Made by a program: the position numbers and the translations under genes
NCBI RefSeq assembly: GCF_032854445.1
Contig: NC_088295.1
Coordinates: 65,331,249-65,391,248 of the forward strand
Source: Liolophura sinensis
Taxonomy: Eukaryota > Mollusca > Polyplacophora > Chitonida > Chitonidae
DNA length: 60,000 bases
Reading direction: 5' to 3'
Shown: one piece after another, positions 21,721 through 34,616 of the stretch
How the letters are laid out: the number at the start of each line of letters is the position of its first letter
Position numbering within the stretch: the stretch's first letter is position 1
Notes under the pieces: generated by a model
The model's database searches: none
What the model was told of the DNA's origin: nothing
What the model saw: only the letters and a program-made list of their open reading frames with translations

Positions 21721-22146
21721 TGTTCTTGGATAAAACGTCATGTCTGGTGACCACCGTATATATATGGTGTTCCAGTGAGACAGCACTGCGCTGTCTGTAT
21801 CAGCACCAACTTTGTTTGAGCAGAAGTTTTGTGGTCAGCATTGATCCTTAACACAAATCGGTTCAACCTCTGCAATCCTTCGTCCTTTTCTGTACTATGT
21901 GAATTTTTTTTGTGTAGTTGCTCTCGTTAGGGAGATGCTTAAGCACTGCTGCATACTAGCAGAAAAAGAGCTGTTTTTAGACAACTTCAAACCGATATGT
22001 CTGGACCGGAAATGTTACCATATAGCAAACCCACAGATTGCAAACCAGCATCAAACAGATGTAAAAAAAAAAGTAAAATAAGTTCAAAATTTAAAAAACA
22101 AAAAAATCAAGGAAACACTGAGGTTCGCTCTCACTTTTGGATTAGC

Positions 22147-22830
22147 TTAACATCCGGGTGGTTTTCTTACTGTAAACCAATCGTCCGGATAATGGTATTT
22201 CATGATTTCAAAGGTCTCATGTGGCACAGGAAAACTGGCATCTATAAAGTCAGTCAATGGTAAAGGCATTTCCACTAGTCTCTCCGGAAAACCGGAACGA
22301 TCAAAGAGGTGCATCTTTTCACGCATGCGCGACATCCATCCTGCTGGCTTCATCTCATCCAAGTGGCGTCGGAAAACTGACATTTGTCCAAGTGCATTTT
22401 TATAGCTCATATAATATACACCATCTTTACTGTTGTACGACATCGCAATGCCAGCTCGCAAAAACGTCATCACTAGAAACTTTTCGTCAATTTGTGAAAT
22501 GTCGTCATCTAAAACACACACATCGATGTTGTTGTCCCAGGGTAAAATGGCGCCAGTTCGTATGACTCCCCACAGGGTACCGTAACACAGGAAATACGGC
22601 ATTCGGAATGTGGCCGTAAGCGTGTGGTTTATAACGAACAACATTTCTTCCATATCTCTGATGACAGTTGTCGGAGTAGAACATCGTGCCGGTTGGTTGT
22701 ACCAGTGTTCCGGTGTTTGAAGGATGACAAAGAACAGGCAGAAAACACTGAGTACGAACAAAAGCAGGAAAGTAATTTTTGCAACCATTGAGTTGTTCAT
22801 ATGGGAGAGATTTTCAGGTACCGCTGACAA
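22147..22830 (-). CDS. LicD/fukutin-like transferase-family protein 3
   Basis: 227-aa predicted type II membrane protein. The membrane segment is about residues 18-37 (KITFLLLFVLSVFCLFFVIL), then the LicD core: MPYFLCYGTLWGVIRTGAIL at 77-96, WDNNIDVCVLDDDIS at 98-112, FRRHLDEMKPAGW and the terminal KPPGC. Very close to gene 2 along the whole core; the membrane segment is the most divergent part, as expected for a signal anchor. The start is the first ATG of the open frame (MSAVPENLSH). An acceptor GCATATTCTCTTCCAG (AG complement of 22913-22914) lies 82 bp upstream and aligns with that of gene 2. The AG is followed by GTAAGG, so the same site could also be read as a donor. Role inferred from the family only; acceptor glycan unknown. 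Confidence 0.88.
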   Translation of the reverse strand: MSAVPENLSHMNNSMVAKITFLLLFVLSVFCLFFVILQTPEHWYNQPARCSTPTTVIRDMEEMLFVINHTLTATFRMPYFLCYGTLWGVIRTGAILPWDNNIDVCVLDDDISQIDEKFLVMTFLRAGIAMSYNSKDGVYYMSYKNALGQMSVFRRHLDEMKPAGWMSRMREKMHLFDRSGFPERLVEMPLPLTDFIDASFPVPHETFEIMKYHYPDDWFTVRKPPGC

Positions 22831-22912
22831 AGTAGGAACTGGGCGTCCAGGACTTTATCACATTTTGAAACGACGACCTTCCACGTCGACCAAGCGTCTG
22901 TAGGGACCTTAC

Positions 22913-22928
22913 CTGGAAGAGAATATGC
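22913..22928 (-). other. 5' UTR splice acceptor of LicD-like gene 3
   Basis: Minus-strand GCATATTCTCTTCCAG, the homologue of GCATATTTTATTCCAG at gene 2. The upstream exon was not located; a weak donor candidate (ATGAG then GTAGGC) is near 23030. Confidence 0.6.
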
Positions 22929-24569
22929 GGTCACACTGAGAAGACATACGTGAATTATAATTTAGGAGACGGGCTTTGCAGTATTTCTTAATCTTCGGAC
23001 ACTCAGTAACATATTTGTCTACAGCCTACCTCATAGCTTCTCCTTTACTACCTGAGATCTCTAGATTTAAAACTTGACAAAGTGGTATGCTGTTCTATGG
23101 ATCTCTATTCCGCGGCAGCATTCCTGGCAGACGAGAGCATAACCATTATCCATGACAGCTGGCTTCGCCAGCAACCACAGATTCCTCTACACACTACAGG
23201 CATCAAAATACCATTAACAAAGATATCTCAGACAATTAACTCATTAACCCATTTATTCAGATATAACTTAATTAATATTAGGAACCGAGGGATTAGATAT
23301 ATCGTTATAGCGCAAACGACATACCCACGTCCACAAATTTGGACACCAAAATCTATATAGGTGCATCCTTATAAAACAAACGACAAACCAACCATGAAAA
23401 TAAATCTGCGTACAGGCAACGTCTTCAAATAAAGGTACTATGTACACCAGTCGCATCCATCATACACCAGGTTCTAAATTCTTTTAGCCCCATCTGGCTC
23501 TATTGTATACATGTTGACTAAGGAAGTCAGATTATCGTTATATCTATAAATAACAGACAGCTTTGTCCCATCAGAGTATGATCCGCCGCCACATGTCACT
23601 GGTCATTGTGGACATGCTTGCAGCCTTTCTTTTCATTCCTGACATTTATCCCTTTTGTGTGCCTGCCTTTGCCAATCTGACGATCTGACAGAAAAATTCG
23701 ATGTCTGCTCTCGGGCATGCTCTCATATATAGAGTGTAGATTGTACTTGGTACTGAAAACAGTCTGTACAGGGTTGATTTTATTTACAATACAAATTGCT
23801 CATAATACTTTTGTTTTGTTTTTTTTTATCATTTTCAATGTGCTTCATGATCGACGTTTGCGCTTTAAATAAAAGAATAGCTAAAATATCTTGTTTGAAC
23901 GCATGTGGTGATTAGGGCAAAAATCCTACAGCACTGCTAAATAAATGGTCTACATAACTAGGTGGCCTTGACATCTTACGGGTTAATATATATAGAGTAC
24001 ACAAACACAGTGCTTCACATGCTAGATGTAAAGGCAACAGGAGTTTTAAACTTCTTACAAGGAATAGAAAAGTAATTTTCATCAGTCTCGATATTTCTCA
24101 TTTACTAAACGGTATATTCATGATCTGCTAACTTTATAACCCATATATATCAAAGGTGTTACAGATGTATATCCACCCTCGCTTGATATAAGGGAAACAG
24201 CGAACTGTCCAGATGGTATATCTTATTTGGGCTTGAAATCGCACGTATACAAAACGGATAGCAACATACCGAAGTTTTTTGAAAAAGAGTCCATAAGTCC
24301 GAAAATAGGACACAATTAAACAGTCATAAAATTTTCGATGACGGACGAAACGGACCAAAACCCCAACTTAATCTTTAAGAATGTAGACCTTAAAAGTTTC
24401 AGTTCAATACAATGAACCTTTTTGAAAAATATGCCGGACTAACATCCATTTGTAGCGGACTAACAGACTAACAGACTAACAGACAATGTCTAGTCGTCCA
24501 GCTAGTCCCAGTTGGGTACCCCTAGCTAGGGGACTAATGAACGTCACTGTTTGTACTTATATGTCTAGT
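22929..24569. other. gene-free stretch
   Basis: No supported exon. A GACTAACA-type short tandem repeat is at about 24458-24484, and the perfect palindrome CCCCTAGCTAGGGG is near 24521. Confidence 0.45.
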
Positions 24570-24765
24570 AGATTTATTTATTTATTTAATTGGTGTTTTA
24601 CGCCGTACTCAAGAATATTTCACTTATGCGACGGCGGCCGACGGCAGGTTGCTGACAGGCCTTCCCACGTACGGCCGGAGAGGAAGCCAGCATGAGCTGG
24701 ACTTGAACTCACAGCGACCGACTCCTGGGTCATTACGCTGCGCTAGTTTGCTAACCAACCATAGT
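24570..24765 (-). mobile_element. SINE family A copy with internal deletion
   Basis: The plus strand shows the reversed tail TTTATTTATTTAATTGGTGT, the body ACGCCGTACTCAAGAATATT and GCGACGGCGGCC, then CAGGTTGCTGACAGGCCTTC and GAACTCACAGCGACCG (reversed B box region). About 55 bp between the GGCGGCC and CAGGTTGC blocks is missing compared with the copy at 51975. Confidence 0.88.
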
Positions 24766-25499
24766 TAATGTAGCTTATAACACTGGATTCCTTGGCGTTA
24801 AGGTTTGCCTCTATCGACTGACAACATGTAGTTATGAGCTGATCAGCTCACTGTCATTAGGCCTATATGGATTGTAGATTTGCTTCAAAAAAATTTAAGA
24901 AGAAAGAATGAAAGTCCCCAGTTACCCATGATCCCCTATGCATGGTTTCACTCAGTGGTTTGATCTTTCTTGCATACACATTGTAGTACTGTTATATAGT
25001 TAAGTTCATGTGTGGTGGGCAGGCTTTTCGATTACAATGTCGAATGCGACATTCTTAAGTTTCATGTAATCCAAAAAGACCTATGCATAGGTATTGGTAC
25101 GAGTAGGCTCAGTATGAGACTGACACAACTAAATAGTCATCCGCATGAAAATCATGCGAAAAATCAACTACAATAAAACATCATCAGATATTATAGAGCG
25201 CTTCGCTGGCACGCATACTCCAGGTAGACAAGTTACGAGTCAGTGATGTTGAATCTTCACTGTCATGATATATTGGAGCAGCATATACATCCTTACATGG
25301 CTACTTCTCATGTCTGCTCGTGACCCGTGACTTGACTTGACTCGACCTCCCCATCTGTCAGATTTTTAACCACCTGAATATCTTTTAGCAATAGCCATTT
25401 CTTGTAGCGAAGAGCCAGAGCCTCAGATGACAATAGCTTTTTATGGTATATCGTAGTTGTTTCGAATTTACGATTGTTATAGCAAAATATGCTCTTAAA

Positions 25500-25590
25500 T
25501 ACAATGGATTTTCTTAAAAAACATAAAAAAAAACAAACAATAAAAAAACAAAACAAAAAACCCCAAAAAAAACAACAACAAAAAAGTAAG
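25500..25590. repeat. A-rich low-complexity tract
   Basis: Long run of A with scattered C, T and G. Plausibly the remains of a retroposed poly-A tail, but no body was identified next to it. Confidence 0.6.
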
Positions 25591-25704
25591 CAAAACCGTC
25601 CACATTGAGAAATGTTATCAATTTAACCTGACGAGGGTTTTTTGTTTGGCATGGCGCTTCATTGATTCAGCACTACACATTCATCTACACATACATATAT
25701 TTGT

Positions 25705-25740
25705 AAGCGCGCTTACCAACTGAGCCACGGAGGCCCCCAG
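25705..25740 (-). mobile_element. SINE family A head fragment
   Basis: CGCTTACCAACTGAGCCACG then GAGGCCCC is the reverse complement of the tRNA-like head GGGGCCTCCGTGGCTCAGTTGGT, including the A box. Confidence 0.75.
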
Positions 25741-27085
25741 AAAAAATATAAAGAAATCATCAAATGTAAAAGAACGCTTCACCGGTTTGCACAGTCCAGG
25801 TAAGTAACGGCAGAAAATTGTGAAGCTGTATATATCCCTGCATGGATGGCTTCTCTCGTCTGTTTTGTGGCCACAGAAAGCAGATTAGGGCATAAAGTTA
25901 AATGCATATTCACCTGCGAATCATGCCAATCATAAATCCCTAAAATCCGTCACCGAGGTTAAAGGCGATAAAAATGTACACTCAATGTTTATTATCATAA
26001 TGCAGCAACAAGTCAAATAAATCGATGAAAAGAAAGCAGGGCTTTGTGCATCAATTGGATGGTTTTCACGAGTGAATACATAAAGCATTATGTATTATTT
26101 GTTGAAGGCACAATACAATTCGACCAATGCTACACATCTGGTTGAGGACTGAAAAAACATCATATATACTACACAACATACATACATCACAGAGGAAGTA
26201 AATACAGGAAGAGATAATGTGGCACCTTGCACAACACCACGCATAATTGACACTATATTAAACAAGGTGTTTAATTAAGAACTACAAGAACATTAGCTAA
26301 ATAGACTTACGGATGCAGCAGCTAATATTTCTTCTTGCAGGCTATATATATATATATTTGGAGGGAAAGCACTGTTTCAGATATCCAGATCAATATGAGT
26401 TGCGGTCGTTTAGTCACAGTACACGTATGCTGTATATTCTCGCGCGTTTATACAAATACCACAGCTCCTTAAACGTCCCCTGAGCTTTGGTATACAGCTG
26501 TGCATGCACTCTATGTGACCATATGACCCACTGAATACACCTACACGATAACCATCAACGTTGATTTTCATATATGCATACGTGGACCGTGAATACGCTT
26601 AAGGCCGAGTAAGAGCATCCATGCATGATAGACCTATTAATGCAGCAGACAGATAAAATACTATACTTAACGCAGGCTGATACAAAGGTGGTTACATCCC
26701 AGTTAGTTCGAGCCAGGGGCATTATGGTATTTAAACTATTCATATATTTACCAGGTTTCGCGCATCCGTTCAAGTACAAATGCCCACCTGTTTAACAAGG
26801 TTACCTTCCACATCTTCATCACAAAAGACATATTACTTTCACAATTCTCCATCTTCTACATGCATTATTTTTTCTTCTCTCTCGTCGCGGCCTACAATAC
26901 AGCCACAGTCCATTGCAGAAGCAAAAGAAATTTACCCTTCCAGTGATCAACCATGCTACAAAGAAACCACTATGGATAACTGGACTAGGTATATAATAAA
27001 GGTTAGTTTAATAACTCACTGACGCACGACGAGAAGTTTTCTTTATCTTATTATATGGTATTGTTGAATTTCAACACAGCAGTAT
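25741..27085. other. gene-free stretch
   Basis: Nothing supported apart from a short (AT)n run near 26345. Confidence 0.45.
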
Positions 27086-27245
27086 AGATTTATCTATTTT
27101 CTTTACGCCGTACTCAATAATATTTCACCTAAACAACAGTGGTCAGCATTATGGTGGGAAGAAATCGAACAAAACCAGGGGGGTAACCGACGACCATTCA
27201 CAGGTTGCTGGCTGACGTTGGCACGTGAGGCCGGAGAAGTATATA
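27086..27245 (-). mobile_element. SINE family A remnant
   Basis: TTTACGCCGTACTCAATAAT, GTCAGCATTATGGTGGGAAG, CAGGTTGCTGGCTGACG and GAGGCCGGAGAAG follow the reversed family order. Moderately diverged and missing the tRNA-like head. Confidence 0.8.
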
Positions 27246-28214
27246 CTATAGTGAGTGTGTCAGAACAGTGTCTTAGACGTTTATGATAGACCGTCAAAAT
27301 TATTATTAGCACTTAGTACCCAAAAGCCCTATGTCAGAAATGTGTGTGTTTTACAAAGAAAGCAAGAATATTCTCAATGAAATTTACCCTATACGCCTAC
27401 ATATCAAAGTTTTTGTTTAATCGGTGGGCAGATTTGGTTTCATGTTGTTAGTGGGTATAGAGTACCAGAAAAAAGAGAGAAAAGCAAAGGTTATTTGGAA
27501 ACTGGACATATATTGTTGTTATCGTCATTTGTCTTTGTGAGAAGAATAGGCATTAAACGTACCAGAAATTGATATTGCAGTGACTATTTTTAAAACATAT
27601 ATACAAGATTTCAGAAATAGATATATTTGAAATGACTATCTTAGCGCTTTTTTTCAATATTATGTAATGCTGTCACACATATTAATTTTCCCATTTCATT
27701 GCAGGACAATTTAATAGATGCTAAAGGTCTCGCTGATTTTTTGTTTTGCCAAGTACAGCAAATTTTTTATAAAAACCCTTGTTATTGCAAGTTAAGAAAA
27801 GACTAAAAAAATAAGCCTACCTTTCTCCTTGAATGGTGATAAGGCTTCGAGTTCTTACTCAGGTGAACATCTCGGTGTACAGAATATCACATATGATACA
27901 GTGCTTGTACAACAAAAATCAAGTAGAAGTACAAATTACGAATCTGTTGTTGTTTTATACTTAACGTGTGGCGTTATTTGGTACATTGCTCTGTTACAAA
28001 TGTACATCTCATCACAGTTGTGTACAGTATACAACCATTTAGTACACTTGTTATTTTTTTTCATTACAAACACAGTTGGGCGCATATGATAACTATGTAT
28101 ACGGGCCTACTTTCCACTTGTACTCAGCAGAGTCTAGCAGAATCGGTTTATGGTTTTCAATGGTATCATATGATGTACCTGGACGCGTTGCTAAATTGTG
28201 AGCTTAAATAAAAC
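27246..28214. other. gene-free stretch
   Basis: No exon that I can support. An 86-residue frame starting at 27829 has no recognisable features. Confidence 0.4.
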
Positions 28215-29650
28215 GTCAAACAAGGGATGATCTTGATTTTCTAAACTTCATCCCTAATTCCATAAACAATGATGAAATATTTTGTACCTTATACGCAACC
28301 AATCTTTACAGCAATATATCTCATGAACTTGAGATTACAGCCATTGAATATTAGCTCGATGAACATCCGGACCATATCAACGAGAGTTTTTCTAAGGAAT
28401 TGGTACTGTCCGGTATACAACTCATTTTAGAAAATAAAACATTTGAATTTGGAAATAAAAATTATCGCCAAACTTTAGGCACAGCGATGGGTACAAGTTT
28501 TGCACCAACCTACGCTACTTTAGGATTAGGATACTTAGAATAAAAGTTCTACAGTGAAATTGAAAATAACTACGGATGTAATATATCGAAATTCGTCAAA
28601 GAGTCGTTCAAAAGGTTTTTAGATGATTGTTTTATCATTTGTGATCAGCGAAAAGGCAATATAATGGATCTTTTCACGGCCTTAAACAATTTGGACCCAA
28701 ATATCAAGTTCACATTAGAAACTAGTCACGATAAAATACCTTTCTTAGACATTCTCCTTACTCGCAAAGGGAATGAGATAATCACAGATATTTTCCACAA
28801 ACCGACCACCACCAAACAATAGTTAGATTATACATCCTGCCACCCACGTCACACAAAAAATCAGGTCCCGTTTGCTCATCAAGACGAATTTGCACAATCG
28901 TACGTAACAAAGAACTGCGACAAATCAGATTATCTGAATTAAAGACTTTTCTATTAATGAGGCATTATCCAAAAGAAGTAATAGACCTCGGTACTGACAA
29001 AGCAAACAAAATTGATATTTCAGTTTTAAGGACCAGCAAACCGACTTCTAACACCGATACGCTTTCATTATATGCACTCATAACCCTAATAATTTCAACT
29101 TCTTACCCATTATCCACAACAACTGGCCACTACTAAAATCAAATGATCGTCTCGCTAAAACTTCATCAAACCAAAATTATAAACGGTAAAAGACATGCTC
29201 CCAATCTTAAGAAACTTGGATCGTTTTACTACCAACTTAATAGAAACCAGTTATACAGCTTCTAAATGTAACTTCTAATAACAAGCAGTCATTTTTTGTT
29301 TCATGTTACCAATTTTAATTTCCGTACAATGCTAATATGAACTGTAATTCCCAAATCTACTGTATGTCTTAACCTGCTCTAATTGTAACAAATTCTACAT
29401 AGGCGAAATCGTTGATTCATTAAGGAATGGATGTAGGCTACATAAGCAACAAATTAACACGCCAAGTTTACAGAGTTTACCTGTAACCATACATATCGCA
29501 TCATGCACTCGTAACCTACACAGTGGGCCCAAATTCCGCATAATGCTCCTCTTTAAAGGAGAAGAATATTTAAATATCAATTAAACACCACTGAAAAGAG
29601 TATGCATTTCCTCGCAGATGCATGCTATAAAAAATTCTAATATGTACCTC
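28215..29650 (+). mobile_element. Penelope-like retroelement, decayed (reverse transcriptase and GIY-YIG endonuclease remnants)
   Basis: Conceptual translation in pieces gives RT motifs: ATNLYSNISHELEITAIEY (about 28295-28350), YRQTLGTAMGTSFAPTYATL (about 28460-28525), FLDDCFIIC with the catalytic Asp pair at 28622-28627, and IPFLDILLTRKGNEIITDIF leading to KPTTTKQ and SCHPRHTK (about 28735-28860), the last being typical of Penelope-like elements. Downstream, FYIGEIVDSLRNGCRLHKQQ (about 29390-29450) and LPVTIHIASCTRN match the GIY-YIG nuclease of the same class. Stops at about 28541 and 28820, and several frameshifts, make it non-functional. The 5' part of the RT is missing. Element ends not found. 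Confidence 0.85.
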
Positions 29651-30590
29651 AAGATGATAAATTATAAATAAAGTCAGCGCCAACATCCGCTGTAGGAGAC
29701 TCCATTTTCTCTAAGAACTAGTCCTGAAGTCTTCTGTGTTAGGAGGAATAATTGCCGTTGGAAACCACCGAAGTACAGTTTGTACATTTCCGGTAGAACT
29801 CTTCCTCTCAGAAGTAAGCGAACAGTACAGTTCGTTTTCCGCTTGATGATCGGGAAACCAGAATGTTAGACGTAGGTTCCGAGTTTACACGAAAAAGCCG
29901 GCAGGTTTAACGACTCTCACTGGCTGAGAGGCAAGACACCCCCAGCATAAATTAAGGGTGTTAAAGATGGAGGACGCCATGGACATAGCGATTTATGCCA
30001 GCTTTGCCGTATTCCGGCTTTACGTGCATGGGGAGGAAAAATCGCAAAATTATGCAGCAGGCACCACCGGATAGAAAAAAATGTCTTCTTTTCAGCCTAT
30101 AGTTTCATGTTTTTAAGTTTTCTTCTCCTTTATATCATCGGTGAATAAAGCACAAACCAGAGGAACCAAAGAACAGTACTTCTTTCATAAATTTAAATCT
30201 GAACTTAACAGAGAAAACATCTCGAGATAATCTCTCCGAATGGAGTATCCCCTGGGCAAATTCAAACTTTATTATATTATACGTAATTTGTAACTAGGAC
30301 TGATCACCATGGCTTAATTCTACCTGCATGTATATATAGATGTCGCAAACTATGTCGTTGAAATAAAAGGGCTCTGAAGAACCGTCGTGAAAGTAGTAAG
30401 CTAATTGAGTTTTTCTTTTTCTTTTTTTTATTAAATGAAATTTTTAAAGTCCAAATTTTTTTTGGCAACCTGACAGCTGTGTGCGTAAATGTTCTAAAGT
30501 GACATCTACAGCTGCAGCTGGTATACAAAGCTGACATTTTACGTGATCTGCCTTCTGTTGTCAACCTATGAGAGTCAAACTATGACTCTC
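29651..30590. other. gene-free stretch
   Basis: No supported exon. Short A/T tracts near 30415-30460. Confidence 0.4.
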
Positions 30591-30710
30591 AGCAGAGTAT
30601 TCACGGATTATATAGTTCTCATCCGATTTTCCTCCCACTACAATGCTGACCGCCGTAGTATAAGTGAAAGTACGCCGTAAAACAACAGTCAAATAAATAA
30701 ATATTTACAT
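30591..30710 (+). mobile_element. SINE family A 3' fragment
   Basis: TTTTCCTCCCACTACAATGC, GACCGCCGTAGTATAAGTGA, then CGCCGTAAAACAAC and CAGTCAAATAAATAAAT: body and tail in sense orientation, without the head. Confidence 0.78.
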
Positions 30711-32420
30711 ATGTTACCTGTAACGTCTTATCATATAGGATTAGGTGTGCGGACATTCCAAACATCCTTCACCTGTGTTAAAACTAGTTTGAGCTAATTT
30801 GTGTGTAATTTATGATATATTTTCTTAGATTTTACCTTCATGAAGGAATATGCACTTCATTTGTGTTATGAAGAGACCACTTAATACCGGTAGATTCCTA
30901 CATACAAGCACTGGCCCTAAACAACCTACAATGACTCTCTTCTGCCTCTGTCTACGGGTTTTCCTCGACGTTTATGCCTGTAGTATCACAGAGACACAGT
31001 CTGGTTCACGCAGAAGAAGCAGTGCATAAAAAACAATGAAATAAATAAATCAGTTTTAAGCTTTTTTTCTGTTTAATAGACCTACTCCATAGAGAGGCTG
31101 CTCTCTACGCTTGCTTTACGTCACTGTCACCACTAGACAAGCTTGATCTTTGTTCCTTTGCAACACAAGTAGGCTTGTCTAGGCATATGTCTCACCACTG
31201 CATGCATGGTGTAGTCTCGCAGAACAATTTAATCAACATTCATCGACAAAACAGTTCAGATGTTGGTTACAATGCTTTATATAAAGAGAACGCATGTGTA
31301 TTATAATAACCAAAGTTTGATACGGAGATTTAGTGGTTTCTGACATCACTTCCTGTCCTATTACCGTGACTCCAATTACCTCGACGATGTTCAAGATTTC
31401 TGTACAAAATGGCAGTGATGTAAAGCGAACGTATGGAGAGCGACACATCTACTGTAGGGAGTATGTTTAAGAAACTCTATTTCACGGTTTATTTGTGCTT
31501 AATCATGCAGATATTGCTTATCGATGAGGATGTTTCTCTCAATTTATCTTATACCTCTCGAATAGTTTGTATTAATGACCTGTATTTTCTGCAGGGAAAA
31601 GTCATATATCAACCAAGAGCACATGTAAACAAAAAGCTCTCCCTCAGGCCACTCATTGTTATCTACTGTATCTACGCTAAATCTCAAGCATAAGAATTTA
31701 CGAATCACCACTATCCTTTTGATATCCGTAATGCCAAAACAACTTTCATCTAGGGTATAACTAAACTATCTCTATACATCAGTTAAACCAAATGCTTGGT
31801 CGAAATTATAAATTTTAAATAATTTGAAACTGATTGAATCAAATCAATTTAGAATTAAACCAGTAGCCCAAACTATAAGCAAGAGCCATAGGCCATTAGA
31901 CCAGTATAGAGTATAGAGCTGTATACATAGATATATTCACCTATTTCCAGAGATCTGTAGAAGATGAGAAAAATCAAGGTAGCGGCTACAGTAAACACTT
32001 AGTTAAGAGACTTGACTTTGTTTTATGCACTGGATGGCATGTCGCTGTTCTGAAAACTCATGATAACCCAACAATCACACGTTTATTCACAAATGCGTAG
32101 CCAAGCTTGACGAATGGTTTCTACGTGGTGCTTGTAGTATAAGATGACATGTCTTCCAGCAATACACCGATAGGCTCCATAAGCAGTTTTCACTCGCATG
32201 GTGGAGATATCATCGCCGCGGGACAAACAAACCCAAGTGACCGTGTTAAAGCATTATGGCCCTCGAAAGTTACACAAAGTTCAGCGAAATCCATGTATTT
32301 TATTCCTCTCCTTGTGACATCTGAGATTCACCATGGATTCGAGGACAGCTTCAAGTTGAAAAGTTACAATAATACATTTTATGAATTTTGATTAGAAGCG
32401 TATTCTGGGCTGTCGCCGAA
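30711..32420. other. gene-free stretch
   Basis: No recognisable coding exon, repeat array or RNA gene. Confidence 0.4.
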
Positions 32421-32578
32421 GACAAATGTTCTCCAGGGCTCTCCTTTATTGTCGTGGTTTTCTCCCTGGTTCTGCGTAGTTTTCTCCCACCGTATAACGC
32501 TGCATGGCCGCCGTTGATTATAAATGAAGTATTCTTCAATACGGTGTGAAACACCAATCAAAGAAATAAATAGATACA
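32420..32578 (+). mobile_element. SINE family A 3' fragment, diverged
   Basis: TTTTCTCCCTGGTTCTGCGT, TTTTCTCCCACCGTATAACG, GCATGGCCGCCGTTGATTAT, AAGTATTCTTCAATACGGTG and CACCAATCAAAGAAATAAAT follow the family A body and tail. Confidence 0.78.
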
Positions 32579-34299
32579 ACACGACAAAATCTGATGAATT
32601 GATCTGATTAATACACTTCACATGGGGCAATGTATATAAGAAAGCACGTACATATATGAATGGAAGTTAAATGTGTTTACGTTATCATGTAGTGACTTGA
32701 ATTGTTTAAGACTTCGTTATAGGGGTATTTATGCTTTTGCTCAAACATCATACATAAGACATTGTTATTGAAAACGTGAATGGTTCATCTATTACAAACA
32801 CCTTAAAAACCTTTCTTTACCACATTCAGATGTATATATCCAGGGTATATATTACAGGGTAATGATGACCCGTCCAAAAGTCATTAACTCCATTCTGAAA
32901 AAGGAGAGATGTCCTTAACGCCATCACAGAATCTCGGTATCGTAAGATCACGTAGAAGGTGTTAAATTTAAGAGATTATTTTTTGAGAGTTTGGGTATAG
33001 AGTAAAATTGGAATGCCCAGACTAAACCATCGCCTTTCTCTATATGTACATGACGAACACCTGGCATACATCCACATCCGAAGCAAGGAGAGCTGAATCC
33101 GAACACGCAACACTTTTGGTCATGGGCCCGATATACGCAACAAGCCAGCGCTTTAATCATTTAGTTTGTCCTTCTGCTAAATGAGTGCATATAATCCACT
33201 CCACATTACATCGATGGCTCATTGATCGATGAGGTGCTTCATTACAGCTTAACTGCAGCAGGGTTCCACTGAGACTTCCACTTAGGAAACGTGTGACGAC
33301 GATTGATTTATTCACTAAAAATCACGATGGGTGATCACGACAGTTGACAAAACATCCATGAGAGGCAGGTGTTCTGTCATCTTACAGCAGAAAGGACTTT
33401 TATTTCTACTTCTCCATCAGATGCCGAGATTCAATAATACGTTGAGATTTTGAGTTCTTAGGTACAAACAGAAAGTGAAAGGCCCCTCTTTACAGGCAAA
33501 ATCATTTTGTCAATAATGTTGTTTCACAATCTGCATGGGAGACTGATTAGAAACTTTTCTGTTTGGACCAAAAACTGTTCTTGTTAGTTTGAGATATCAT
33601 GGCTTTTATAGTAATACTAAAAACCAATGACCATCTTAAGTATATCCGTCAATAACAGGTCGAGTGGTCAATATTTAAAGACATCTGACGGTCATTGTAG
33701 TAGATGCAGTATATGTAAGATTTGACCAATGCTTACAAAGCTGAAGATGCACAAACGTGTCAGCACATTTACAAAATGTGCTTACAAAAGTGTTTTCCCC
33801 CGGTTTTCTACCACTCATGTATATTTTTGAACCCTTGACACCCAGATGAATACCACCGAGGTATTAAAGTACAGAAGGATCTGGAATAAAATCTCTCGGT
33901 ATAATCAATGAGTAACGCTTTCAGTATGTACCAGATGTTCAAACTGCAGATTGTGTGCAAAAGCTGTGTGGACTACATATATGAAATCTCACACACCGAG
34001 GCCCTTTGTGCTCTTAATCTTATGGATCTCTTGCATTAACCTACCGCTACACGCTGTAACACAACATACACATACATTTGTCAGCTGATGGAACGCTCTT
34101 TGAGCACTAAAAACTTTCGAGGATTTTTTAAATCTTTAAATTGATTTTATCAACCTAAAACCATAAGCTTTGAGCTACACATTAGAGTTATGCAGATGGT
34201 CTTAAGTCCTTAAAGAGGTTTTTTTCTCACCGTATTCAAACTTTCCCTTTTTGAAACAGTATCCCACATGACAATTGACCAATTTCCTTTCCAGATCCC
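32579..34299. other. gene-free stretch
   Basis: No supported exon. A Cys-rich 70-residue minus-strand frame at 32948-33160 has no splice context or family match. Confidence 0.4.
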
Positions 34300-34616
34300 G
34301 ATATCTCGGGATCGGTAGACGTCGGCTTAGGGGTCGGTAGATCCCGGTTCAATCCTGGTTCGGGTCACACCTAAGACCTAAAGAAAGGAAGTTGTAACTA
34401 CCTCGCTTGGCGTTGAGCATTAAGACCCGTATCAGTATAATGGCTCGGGCGGGCGGCTTGATTGCCTTCGGTAAGTCGTCTCAGTGAAACAGTACTAGAT
34501 AAAAGAACTGTGGAAATTCGTTCTGCAACAACGAGGTCCACTCTAAGGACTCCTTCTTCGCCATATGACTGAAAAATTGTCAAGAGCGACGTTAAATCCT
34601 ATGCACTCACTCACTC
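34300..34616 (+). mobile_element. SINE family B copy, most complete in the window
   Basis: A tRNA-like start with GGCTTAGGGGTCGGTAG and the B box GGTTCAATCCTGGTTCG is followed by the body 'GGTAAGTCGTCTCAGTGAAA', 'GACTCCTTCTTCGCCATATG', 'GACTGAAAAATTGTCAAGAG' and the tail CACTCACTCACTCC. The same body occurs at 1808 and 50105. Confidence 0.85.

Noticed and set aside
27884-27899. Fourth copy of the piggyBac palindrome (ATATCACATATGATAC)
   Set aside because: It differs at the first base, lacks the CCAAC flank and has no nearby element; probably chance in AT-rich DNA.
32948-33160. Cys-rich secreted peptide on the minus strand
   Set aside because: The Cys spacing matches no family I know, there is no signal peptide at its start, and there are no splice sites nearby.
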